Source: Spirosoma utsteinense (lineage in GTDB: Bacteria > Bacteroidota > Bacteroidia > Cytophagales > Spirosomataceae). Taken from it: a stretch of 64,000 bases of DNA. Every line of letters starts with the position of its first letter. Within the stretch, counting starts at the first letter, position 1. Under the pieces are notes generated by a model. That model was not told where the DNA came from. It made no database searches and saw only the letters and a list, made by a program, of their open reading frames with translations. The position numbers were made by a program, and so were the translations under genes. The DNA lies in NCBI RefSeq assembly GCF_014282275.1, contig NZ_VFIA01000017.1:62001-126000 (forward strand), given 5' to 3'. Positions 1 to 9,100 of this stretch are shown here, piece by piece.

Positions 1-16
1 CGTCCAGGATACAACC
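1..16. repeat. Partial copy of a palindromic repeat arm
   Basis: The first 16 bases match 5710-5725 at 15 of 16 positions. That stretch is the right end of the 28-bp inverted repeat at 5649-5725. The window edge cuts off the rest, so this is probably the right end of a second copy of the same dispersed palindrome. Confidence 0.5.
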
Positions 17-89
17 CCGTTCACTGAATCAGAAAGCGCTTTCAGTTTAAGATTCTACGAAGCCTCTCACCAAAATAACCCATGCATCT

Positions 90-149
90 TTTATTTAAAG
101 CATCACGCTTGCTTTACAAGCTAGATAAATGATTTTTGCTTTAAATAAA
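90..149. repeat. Inverted repeat in the leader of the LpxR-like gene
   Basis: Bases 90-102 and 137-149 are perfect 13-bp reverse complements. A smaller CTTG/CAAG stem lies in the 34-base loop. The right arm ends nine bases before the ATG at 158, so it could form in the mRNA leader or act as an operator. There is no T-tract, and no clear promoter box could be fixed here. Confidence 0.45.
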
Positions 150-157
150 CTCTGTGT

Positions 158-1162
158 ATGCGATTATTGATAATTATTCTCTTTATTATTAACGTTAATC
201 CAAGTTTTTCTCAGGATTCTACACGGGTTGGGTCTTTTGTGCAAGTCGACTGGGAGAATGATGCGTTTCAGATACGGCGAAGAAGTGTTACCGATCGTTA
301 CTACAGCAATGGTATTCGTGTGGCGCACCTGAGCAACTTCTGGCAGAAATGGCCATCGCGTCATGCCTTACTCAAGCTACATTCAACGAGGAACGACACT
401 TACAATTCCTTATATAGCTTCGTCATTGGGCAGGAGATTTATACGCCCAGGAATACCAAGATCGCCAGGCGTCCCCTCTACCCCAACGACCGGCCTTACG
501 CTGGTTATTTATACGCTTCCTGGGGGCTAACCACTACCGATCCGGCTGGGGCCCGACGGCTGACCTCGGCCCTGACGCTGGGTATGATCGGTCCTGTTTC
601 CGGAGCGGCCGATGTGCAGGAATGGCTTCATGGTGCCCTTGGCCAGCACGTACCGGTCGGCTGGGGCGCACAAATGAAAAACGACCCGATTATTAGTTAT
701 TCAGTACGCTACGAAGGGCGGGCCATTCCTAAATTCTCATCTGCTTTCGATGTCATCGGCGACGTTGAAGGGACAATTGGCTCGTTGATGAACCTGGCAG
801 GTATGGGCGGTACGGTACGCGTTGGCCTTTTCAACGATTACTTTCAGAATCCAACCAGCATGTACAACGCCGGGGGAACATCAGCCCGCAAGTTTCAGTG
901 TTACGCGTTCACCAGGGTTGGTTTCAGAGCTGTTCTGGACAATGCATTACTACAGGGTGGCTGGCTGAATGGCGCTAAAAATTTCTATGCCTTACCCGCC
1001 GTTGAGCTACAGCATTTTTACGGACAAATCGATGTTGGTGGCGTTATTGCCTCTAAAAACGCACAGTTGACGTTTACTCAGCACCTTCGTAGCGCCGAGT
1101 TTGTGAATGCGCTGGTCGACCAGTGGGGGCATATCAGTCTGCTCGTACGGGTTGGACAATGA
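158..1162 (+). CDS. LpxR-like lipid A deacylase family (DUF2219) outer-membrane protein
   Basis: The protein has 334 residues. A short hydrophobic signal peptide ends near SFS/QD, and the rest alternates in the way expected of a beta-barrel. It carries family hallmarks: an early VDWENDAF segment, the NDRPYAGYLYAS motif, and a GPVSGA..VQ..LH stretch that matches the active-site region of LpxR. LpxR proteins remove the 3'-linked acyloxyacyl chain of lipid A at the outer membrane. In Bacteroidota the family is common and the substrate is rarely proven, so deacylase activity is an inference. The gene stands alone, with a 75-base gap to the next small gene. Confidence 0.8.
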   Translation: MRLLIIILFIINVNPSFSQDSTRVGSFVQVDWENDAFQIRRRSVTDRYYSNGIRVAHLSNFWQKWPSRHALLKLHSTRNDTYNSLYSFVIGQEIYTPRNTKIARRPLYPNDRPYAGYLYASWGLTTTDPAGARRLTSALTLGMIGPVSGAADVQEWLHGALGQHVPVGWGAQMKNDPIISYSVRYEGRAIPKFSSAFDVIGDVEGTIGSLMNLAGMGGTVRVGLFNDYFQNPTSMYNAGGTSARKFQCYAFTRVGFRAVLDNALLQGGWLNGAKNFYALPAVELQHFYGQIDVGGVIASKNAQLTFTQHLRSAEFVNALVDQWGHISLLVRVGQ

Positions 1163-1237
1163 TGACGATATGACGTAATTAGTTAAACCATTCGGCGGCT
1201 AACACGTTAGGTATTCATACTACCAAATTAAACCGTT

Positions 1238-1549
1238 ATGGATAAGTTACAGAAGTTTGAGTTGATGAACAAAATCGTTCGTGAACTGGAAGATCTTCAG
1301 AACAGTCAAAACGCCCTGATCACGAAAATCGGCCATATCGAAGTCGATAACATGAACGGGTTGAACGATTCATACCTAGAGACGAACCTGAGCGATATGC
1401 ACAGCAAGATTGCCGAGAACGTCGATGCAGTTACCGAAATCTTTGCCCACTTTGAGCGTCAGCGTGATGAGTACGGCGAGAAGAACAGCGCAGCCATTGC
1501 GGCTGCTGAAGCAGCGGCTGCTATAGCGGCTGCCGAATCTGCAAGCTAG
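1238..1549 (+). CDS. Small hypothetical protein with an Ala-rich tail
   Basis: This 103-residue acidic, helical protein has no signal peptide. The first 80 residues look like amphipathic helix with coiled-coil potential (KIVRELEDLQ, NLSDMHSKIAENVDAV). The last 20 residues are almost all Ala/Glu, built from repeated AAAEAA words. I recognise no family. The ATG, the clean stop and the strong hairpin just downstream support a real gene. Confidence 0.6.
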   Translation: MDKLQKFELMNKIVRELEDLQNSQNALITKIGHIEVDNMNGLNDSYLETNLSDMHSKIAENVDAVTEIFAHFERQRDEYGEKNSAAIAAAEAAAAIAAAESAS

Positions 1550-1575
1550 TCAGTCTGTTACCTTACAGAAATTTG

Positions 1576-1615
1576 ATGCCAGAAGCCGGACAATGTCTGG
1601 CTTCTGGCATTTTTG
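1576..1615 (+). terminator. Rho-independent terminator
   Basis: The 15-bp arms 1576-1590 and 1596-1610 pair with one G-T wobble around a 5-base loop and are followed by TTTTG. The hairpin lies between the small plus-strand gene and the convergent aminopeptidase gene, so it may serve both strands. Confidence 0.8.
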
Positions 1616-1643
1616 ATTCCTTGCTCTGCGCGAGTGACCATCC

Positions 1644-4217
1644 TTAATACAAGATCTTACTGGCCCGGAATGGCGCGTCGGCAGCTTGTAAAAGCTTAGC
1701 CTTCAGACGTGCATTGTAACCCGGCCGATCGGCCAGAAACGCTCGAACGAGACTGGCTACGTCGGCTGTCTGGTAGGCACTTAGCGTCGATCGCAGCCAT
1801 TGCTCGGGGAAGAAGATATCGCCTGTTCGCTGAATTTCCTCCAGCAGATCAAGGCTCTTGGGTAAGTATTTAGCCGATGTTTCGGCCCGCAGCGGGTGAT
1901 GGAGGTAAGCCAGCGCGGCTGTTACCCAGGCTTCATGGTCGCGGGTGGCTTCGGTTGCCAGCGAGGCAAAGAACTGATCGCGCTCAGCCACGCTCGTTGA
2001 CAGGGCCGGCATCATAAACGCCAGTCGTTTCTTCCTGTCAGGATTCTTTATCCGGGCAAGCTGTTGATCCAACAGGTCGCGAACGGGGTAGTCGCGAACG
2101 GCCAGGGCGAGGGACAGCGCGGTATAATCATCTTCTGTCAGTATCACTCCCCGGGGAGCCTGCTGCTCCTTCCAGATAGCATACAGCCGTTGTTTTGCCC
2201 CCTGGCTCAGGGCTATTTGCTGATAGAGTCGAAACAGAAGCTTTTTCAGACCGGGTGTTTCTGCTACTTCCATTGCCTGCCATGCATCCTGCTCAATGGC
2301 CGCTGCCAGCGCCAGTCGCTCGCCGGGCTTCGTAAATGTCCAGACCAGATCCGATAGCTGACTCGTCAACAGCCGAAGTGTAAGCTCTTCATGTTCCGTT
2401 TTCAATAAAGCGCCATAGGCACTGGCCAACTGCGACGGAGAAACTCCTGTTTTGGACAGCATATTTTCATACAGACTAATATAGGCCGCAGCGCGCATGA
2501 CAGGGTCTTTCAACGTAGCCAGGTTTGGCAGCATGGCTGAATCGACCGGAAAGCGCCCGTAACCCTGACCCGATGCATTGAACACAACGAACAAGGGAGC
2601 AGATTTACCAATAGCGGCTGGCAGATCGACCGTTGCCTGAGACATGTTCACGGTTATCATCTCTACCCGATCGGCGTAAACCAGGGCGATTTCAAACGCC
2701 TGTGGCCAGACGCGACGGGAGCCATCTTCGCCCATTTGCGCGATAGTAAACCGACGAATACGCCCGTTCTCCTTTTCCAGCTGATGGGTAAACACAGGTC
2801 GTCCGGTTTCATTTACCCAGATGCGACTCCATAGCCTGAGGTCGGCAGCACTCCTTTTATCCAGAATAGTGATCAGATCTTCCCAGGTTGCGTTGTCAGA
2901 CGCGTAGGTGTTCAGGTACTCCCGCAGGCCATCGCGTAGCGTGTCTTTACCGATCAGACGCTCCAGTTGCCGCATCATGATCGGCGCTTTATGGTAAATA
3001 ATACCGCCATAAAGCGTTCCGGCTTCCTGTAGATTGGCTAGTGGCTGCCCAATAGGATTGGCCCCCTCGGTACGGTCGACCGCGTAGGCTGTTGGGAAGT
3101 GATCGACCAGGAACTGTAGATCGTAGTTGGCGTCCGGAAACGAGTTCTCCGTGATTTTATCGGCCATAAAATTGGCAAATACTTCTTTCAGCCACACATC
3201 GTCGAACCAGCGCATCGTAACCAGGTCGCCAAACCACATGTGTGCCGTTTCGTGAGCAATTAATGTAGCCCGGCTTAGTTTCTGATCGCGGGTGGCTCCA
3301 TTGTCGAGAAACAGGCTCGATGCTTTATAATCGACGGCTCCTACGTGTTCCATACCGCCATATTGGAAATCGGGAATAGCCGCAAAGCCGAACTTCCCGA
3401 ATGGATAGGGAATGTTTGTGTAGCCTTCCAAAAACTGCAAAGCGTCGGCATGAAGACTAAACATAGGGTCTATGCTTAACCGAATCTTCGTGGTGTCGGT
3501 CTCGCGGTGCAGCAACGTCATCGTGCGCCCCTTGTGCACCTGAGTCACAGGAATGAACCTCCCCGCTACAAAGGAAAACAGGTAGGTCGGGATGCGCTCC
3601 GACAACCCGAACCGAAGCGTTTTACGCTGATTGGCTACGGTAGAGTCCTGCTGAGGGGCATTGGTCATCGCCTGCCACTGGTCCGGAATGGTCAACGTCA
3701 GTTGAAACCGAGCCTTCAGATCGGGTTGATCGAAGCAGGGAAAAACCGTTCTGGCCCGGTCGGGAACGAGCAGTGTGTAGAGGTAATCGTCATTTCGGTT
3801 CAGGGATAGATTGCCCGCTGTAAAATCAATGTCGATTTGATTTTTACCGGGTTTGAGCGCCTTCGCCGGAATAAGCAGATGTTCGTGCTCAAAAACAATC
3901 GACACGACAACGCTGTTAACCGAAACAGTCTGTAAATGAGTACGTTCTTCTTTGAAATCGAGTTGCAAGGGGGTAGCCGATGCGTTCCACGAAAACGTTA
4001 TCGTTTCGTGGGCGGGGATAGGCTGGTTTTTCTGTTCCGGAATGTCGAACTTAAGAGCATAAACCAAATCACTCAGGGTTTGCCTGCGGTGTTTAGCCAG
4101 CACCTGCGACACACCCGTTTCGACGGGAGGGGGAGCCAGTAGGCTCGTTTTACGACTACAGGAAAGAAGAATCACAGTGAAAGCACCAAGAAGGCCGTAA
4201 CCGATAAATTTCAACAT
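1644..4217 (-). CDS. M1 family metallo-aminopeptidase, predicted lipoprotein
   Basis: This is a zinc aminopeptidase of the gluzincin M1 family. With the start at 4217 the protein has 857 residues and begins with a lipoprotein signal ending LLSC. The frame is open 93 bases further upstream, but that extension would run into the divergent gene and bury the signal. The catalytic motif HETAH lies at residues 322-326, with the third zinc ligand Glu 19 residues after its last His (E345). The substrate-anchoring motif reads GGMEH, a variant of GAMEN seen in bacterial members. A long helical C-terminal domain follows. It probably trims peptides in the periplasm while anchored to a membrane. Confidence 0.9.
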   Translation of the reverse strand: MLKFIGYGLLGAFTVILLSCSRKTSLLAPPPVETGVSQVLAKHRRQTLSDLVYALKFDIPEQKNQPIPAHETITFSWNASATPLQLDFKEERTHLQTVSVNSVVVSIVFEHEHLLIPAKALKPGKNQIDIDFTAGNLSLNRNDDYLYTLLVPDRARTVFPCFDQPDLKARFQLTLTIPDQWQAMTNAPQQDSTVANQRKTLRFGLSERIPTYLFSFVAGRFIPVTQVHKGRTMTLLHRETDTTKIRLSIDPMFSLHADALQFLEGYTNIPYPFGKFGFAAIPDFQYGGMEHVGAVDYKASSLFLDNGATRDQKLSRATLIAHETAHMWFGDLVTMRWFDDVWLKEVFANFMADKITENSFPDANYDLQFLVDHFPTAYAVDRTEGANPIGQPLANLQEAGTLYGGIIYHKAPIMMRQLERLIGKDTLRDGLREYLNTYASDNATWEDLITILDKRSAADLRLWSRIWVNETGRPVFTHQLEKENGRIRRFTIAQMGEDGSRRVWPQAFEIALVYADRVEMITVNMSQATVDLPAAIGKSAPLFVVFNASGQGYGRFPVDSAMLPNLATLKDPVMRAAAYISLYENMLSKTGVSPSQLASAYGALLKTEHEELTLRLLTSQLSDLVWTFTKPGERLALAAAIEQDAWQAMEVAETPGLKKLLFRLYQQIALSQGAKQRLYAIWKEQQAPRGVILTEDDYTALSLALAVRDYPVRDLLDQQLARIKNPDRKKRLAFMMPALSTSVAERDQFFASLATEATRDHEAWVTAALAYLHHPLRAETSAKYLPKSLDLLEEIQRTGDIFFPEQWLRSTLSAYQTADVASLVRAFLADRPGYNARLKAKLLQAADAPFRASKILY

Positions 4218-4251
4218 GAATGTGTACTGAAATAGCGAACGAACGCAAGTT

Positions 4252-5523
4252 ATGAAACGGCACCTAACCTTACTGCTTTTACTGTCGGCAATTAGTCTCA
4301 CCATCGGCACGGTGAGCTACGCCAATGCCATCCTTATCCCCATGGACGACCAGCAGGCCAATCACCTAAAAGCCTATGGCATTGCCTATGCCGTGCTGAA
4401 AGACGGTCAGGATGTTGACTGGTTGCTCAACTACCGGGGCGGGAGCTTTATGATCAAACAAACACCAGCTTTTGAGCGAGAGTGCCGCGTGCGGGGCGTT
4501 TCATTCGAGTCACTGAGTGAAACCAAAGCAGCTGCCTTAAAGCAGCAACTTGCCGACCCCAATCTGAATATGGACGTGGTGACGCTTCAGAAAGCGGCCA
4601 AGATCATCGTCTATTCGCCCATAAAAGTCAGTCCTGCCGAATTCGAAAACACCGATGCGGTACTGCTGGTACTCACCTATGCCGAAATACCTTACGAGAT
4701 CGTGTATGATGAAGAGGTTTTAAAAGGTGATCTACCGAAATATGACTGGCTGCACCTCCACCACGAAGATTTCACAGGACAGTATGGCCGCAACCTGCAT
4801 CGACAGACACTCACCGATATTAAGGTGCAGGAAGACATTGCCCGGAAATACGGTTACGGCAAAGTGTCGCAGATGAAGCTAGCGGTTGCCAAAGGCATCA
4901 GGGAATTCTGTGCGGGTGGTGGCTACCTCTTTGCCATGTGCTCGGCCGCCGAAACCCTCGACATTGCGCTGGCCGCAGAAGGTGTCGACATTGTGGGCAG
5001 CAGCTATGACGGCGACGGCGTGGATTCTGACGCCCAGTCGAAGCTCGACTTTACGAAGACGTTGGCCTTTGAAAACTTCACCCTCGAAGGGGACAACGGT
5101 TACCGGGGCTTCTCGACGTTTTCCGACATCAACTCGTCGGGCGGGCGGGGGTACGACCAGCCAGCCGGTTTCTTTGAACTATTTAATTTTTCGGCCAAGT
5201 GGGATGTTATTCCGGCCATGCTCACCCAAAACCACGAGCCTATTATTAAAGAGTTCTTCGGGCAGACAACGGCTTTTCGCAAAACGGCCGTCAAACCAAG
5301 TGCCCTGGTTATGGGCGAGGGCAAAACATCGGACCGTTACATTTATGGCGAGGTGGGCCGGGGACAATGGACATTCTACGGCGGTCATGACCCGGAAGGA
5401 ACACGCGGGGGCAATTTCCGCACCCCCACCGATCTGAACCTTCACCCCCACTCGCCCGGCTACCGGCTCATCCTGAACAATGTGCTGTTCCCATCAGCCC
5501 GCAAAAAGAAGCGGAAGACGTAG
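4252..5523 (+). CDS. Conserved secreted Bacteroidota protein with class I GATase-like fold
   Basis: The 423-residue protein has a signal peptide (cleavage near SYANA). It is a conserved Bacteroidota family that databases often label asparagine synthetase B, but I see no synthetase domain. The middle (FCAGGGYLFAMCSAAETLD) resembles the nucleophile-elbow region of class I glutamine amidotransferase-like proteins. The stretch IPYEIVYDEEVLKGDLPKYDWLHLHHED fits a Rossmann-like region that may bind a ligand. Export makes a role in asparagine synthesis unlikely. It is divergent from the aminopeptidase, with 34 bases between the two starts. Confidence 0.6.
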   Translation: MKRHLTLLLLLSAISLTIGTVSYANAILIPMDDQQANHLKAYGIAYAVLKDGQDVDWLLNYRGGSFMIKQTPAFERECRVRGVSFESLSETKAAALKQQLADPNLNMDVVTLQKAAKIIVYSPIKVSPAEFENTDAVLLVLTYAEIPYEIVYDEEVLKGDLPKYDWLHLHHEDFTGQYGRNLHRQTLTDIKVQEDIARKYGYGKVSQMKLAVAKGIREFCAGGGYLFAMCSAAETLDIALAAEGVDIVGSSYDGDGVDSDAQSKLDFTKTLAFENFTLEGDNGYRGFSTFSDINSSGGRGYDQPAGFFELFNFSAKWDVIPAMLTQNHEPIIKEFFGQTTAFRKTAVKPSALVMGEGKTSDRYIYGEVGRGQWTFYGGHDPEGTRGGNFRTPTDLNLHPHSPGYRLILNNVLFPSARKKKRKT

Positions 5524-5648
5524 TCGGGAGCATCTATTTTATGATCCGAACTATTTTTCCGCTCCTGACGAGCTTCCTGATCGACCTTCTGTTGTTTAGA
5601 AGGGTGTAGCATTTCACGTTGGCCCGTGTTTTATTCAGCCAGGCGGTC

Positions 5649-5725
5649 GGTAGTAGCCTGGACGGCTACGTCCGGGAGTGAACTGGGAATAAGCTTACCC
5701 GGACGTGGCCGTCCAGGCTACAACC
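5649..5725. repeat. 28-bp inverted repeat (dispersed palindrome)
   Basis: Arms 5649-5676 and 5698-5725 are reverse complements with two mismatches around a 21-base spacer. The right end recurs at the start of the window (1-16), which suggests a dispersed REP- or MITE-like palindrome. There is no ORF and no T-tract. Confidence 0.7.
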
Positions 5726-5775
5726 AACCACGTCCTGCCAGTAAGCCTAAACAGCATGAATTCGAAATTATAAAT

Positions 5776-5950
5776 GGCCCGTTAGAGCCTTCATAGCGCA
5801 GCGTCGCCGGGACGCCGGAACGGTAGAAAAATTCGGTTTTACAAGGCCATGTGCCGTCAGCTACATACCGGTCGTGTACCTGAAGGCACACCTATTCTAC
5901 ACTTGGGGGCTTTTTCTACCATCGCTGCGCTGTGAAGGCCCTGACGGGCC
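5776..5950. repeat. Nested palindromic element (175 bp)
   Basis: The outer arms 5776-5803 and 5923-5950 pair over 28 bp with three wobble-type mismatches. A second pair, 5822-5831 with 5911-5920, is perfect over 10 bp. An inner pair, 5849-5864 with 5876-5891, is nearly perfect. An 18-base insertion (5804-5821) bulges the left arm. The whole can fold as one long hairpin and encodes nothing visible. A MITE, a REP-like element or a structured RNA are all possible. The remainder of the 5524-6138 gap shows nothing else. Confidence 0.65.
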
Positions 5951-6138
5951 ACAACAAATGAAAGCTAATCCCGAATTCACGTTGACGAATAAATGACTGA
6001 TCGTTTCCTTGATCCGGGGAAGGTCTGCCAGCTATTTCACCATCAGCCTTTTACCAGATTCTTTCTGAAATTCTTCGGGCATCCTTACCTCATCACCGCT
6101 GAAAGGGGTTATTTTTAAGCCAGTAATACGCGGAACCT

Positions 6139-9100
6139 ATGCAATTTTCACATCTCCACTGCCACACTCAATACTCGCTGCTCGACGGTCAGGCCGACAT
6201 TAAGAAGCTGATTAAGAAGGCAAAAGCCGACAACATGCCCGCCGTGGCTATTACCGATCACGGCAATATGTTCGGCGTATTCGAGTTTGTGGCCGAAGCC
6301 AGCAAGCAGGGTATCAAACCCATTGTGGGTTGTGAGTTTTATGTCGTGGAAGATCACACCATAAAACAGTTTACGAAAGAGAAAAAGGACGTTCGCTACC
6401 ACCAGTTGCTCCTGGCAAAGAACGCACAGGGGTATAAGAATCTGGCGAAACTCTGTTCGCTGGGCTACATGGAGGGGCTTTACGGCAAGTACCCCCGCGT
6501 TACCAAAGAACTTATTGATAAATACAAAGAAGGGCTGATTGCTTCCACCTGCTGCATTGGGGCTTCCGTACCAAAAACTATTCTTAAGAAAGGAGAAGCC
6601 GCGGGCGAAATAGAGTTCAAATGGTGGCTCGACCGCTTCGGGGAAGATTATTACGTTGAACTCCAGCGCCATGAAATTCCCGATCAGATCAAAGCCAATG
6701 AGGTCCTGATCAAGTTCGCCCGGAAATACAACGTCAAGATCATTGCCTCCAACGATTCGCACTACGTGGATCAGGACGACTGGGTAGCGCACGATATCCT
6801 GTTGTGCGTCAATACCAACGAAAAACAGAGCACCCCGTCGATGAAGGATTTCAGCGACGACGACGTGATGCCTAAAAACACACGGTTTGCCTTCTTCAGC
6901 GACCAGTTCTACTTCAAGAACACGCAGGAGATGACCACGCTGTTCAAGGACCTGCCCGAAGCCATCGACAATACCAACGAAATTGTGGGTAAGGTTGAAA
7001 CGCTGAAGCTGAAGCGCGACATCATGCTGCCCAACTTCCCGATTCCGAAGGAGTTCCAGCAGCATACCGACGACGTGCTGAATCAGTGGGAATACCTGCG
7101 TCACCTCACCTACGAGGGTGCCAAGGAACGCTATGTCGATATTCTGCCCCACATCCAGGAGCGCCTTGACTTCGAGTTGTTCACGATCAGGACAATGGGC
7201 TTTGCCGGGTACTTCCTCATCGTGGCCGACTTCATCAAGGCCGGACGCGATCTGGGCGTGATGATCGGACCGGGGCGTGGGTCGGCTGCGGGCAGTGCGG
7301 TGGCGTATTGTACGGGAATTACCAATATCGACCCTATCAAATACGATTTACTGTTCGAGCGGTTCCTGAACCCCGACCGGAAATCGATGCCCGATATCGA
7401 CACGGACTTTGACGATGAAGGCCGTCAGAAAGTGATCGATTACGTCGTGCAGAAGTACGGCAAGGCGCAGGTTGCACAGATTGTGACCTATGGTACGATG
7501 GCCTCCAAATCGTCGATAAAAGACGTAGCACGGGTTATGGACTTGCCGTTGCAGGACGCCAACGCGGTCGTTAAGCTCGTGCCCGATAAGCCGACGTATA
7601 ACATGACGCTCAAGCGTATCTTCGAAGACCCCCTCGACGGGCCGGGCGGTTTAGCGAGCGTCATTCAGCCCGAAGAACTGGACAACGTGAAGCGGATGCG
7701 GGCGCTCGAATCGGGCGACAAGAGCGCGGCTCAGGCCATGCGGATTGTCGACTACGAGAAAGTATCGGCGGTACTCAAACAGGCGCGTAAACTCGAAGGT
7801 ACAGTTCGTAACACAGGCCTGCACGCAGCCGGGATCATCATCGCGCCCAGCGACCTGTCGGACATTGTGCCCGTATCGACCTCGAAGGATACGAACCTCA
7901 TCATTACCCAGTATGAGGGTAAGGTCATTGAGGATGCGGGCGTCATCAAGATGGACTTTCTGGGTCTGCGCAACCTGACCATCATCAAGGAGTGTCTTCG
8001 ACTCATCAGACAAAATCATGGCGGTTTCCTGATCAATGGCGTAGAAACAGCCATCGATGACATTCCGCTGGACGATGAAGAGACGTACAAACTCTTCCAG
8101 CGGGGGGAAACCAATGGCGTGTTCCAGTTTGAATCTGACGGCATGAAGAAGCACATGAAAGACCTGAAGCCTGACCGCTTCGGTGACCTCATTGCTATGA
8201 ACGCTCTCTACCGGCCGGGACCGATCGCCTATATACCCAACTACATTAACCGGAAACACGGGCGCGAAGAAGTCAAGTACGACATGCCAGAAATGGAAGA
8301 GTATTTGGCTGACACCTATGGCATTACGGTCTATCAGGAGCAGCTGATGCTTCTGTCGCAGAAACTTGGCAACTTCACCAAAGGCGACGCCGACGTACTG
8401 CGAAAGGCGATGGGCAAGAAAGACAAAGCCACGCTCGACAAAATGAAAGGGAAGTTTATGGACGGTTGCGCGTCCAATAACCTTCCACTTAAAGTATGTG
8501 AGAAAGTCTGGACAGACTGGGAAGCGTTTGCCTCTTATGCCTTCAATAAGTCGCACTCTACCTGCTACGCCTTCGTTGCCTATCAAACGGCATTCCTCAA
8601 AGCCCATTACCGGCCTGAGTATATGGCAGCGGTTTTGACAAGCTGCCTGGGCACGATCGACAAGATTACGTTCTTCATGGAAGAATGTAAGAACATCAAC
8701 ATTCCCGTTCTCGGTCCCGACGTAAATGAATCGGAGCGGTTCTTCGGCGTCAACCAGAAGGGCGAAATCCGTTTCGGACTGGGCGGTATCAAAGGCGCGG
8801 GCGACGCAGCGGTAGAAGCCATTATCGACGAACGTAAAGCCGGTGGTCCTTTCAAGGACATCTTCGATTTTGCCATTCGGGTCAACCTGCGGACGGTGAA
8901 CAAGAAAACCTGGGAATCGCTTGCCTATGCCGGCGCGTTCGACAGCATCGACGAGTATCACCGGGCCCAGTATTTCGAGATGTCGGACATCGATACGTCG
9001 CCGTTCCTGGACAAGATCATCCGTTATGCCAACAATTACCACGCCGAGAAAGCTGCGGCCCAACAGTCGCTGTTTGGTGCTATGATGGGTGGCGAACCCA

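Noticed and set aside
4252-5523. Asparagine synthetase B
   Set aside because: The protein is exported and lacks the N-terminal Cys nucleophile domain and the ATP-pyrophosphatase motif of AsnB.
5776-5950. Insertion sequence
   Set aside because: No transposase frame is present within or near the palindrome, and clear target duplications are not visible.
6148-7152. A 334-codon open frame antisense to the dnaE PHP region
   Set aside because: Also a shadow of dnaE. Long antisense frames are expected from the codon bias of this genome.
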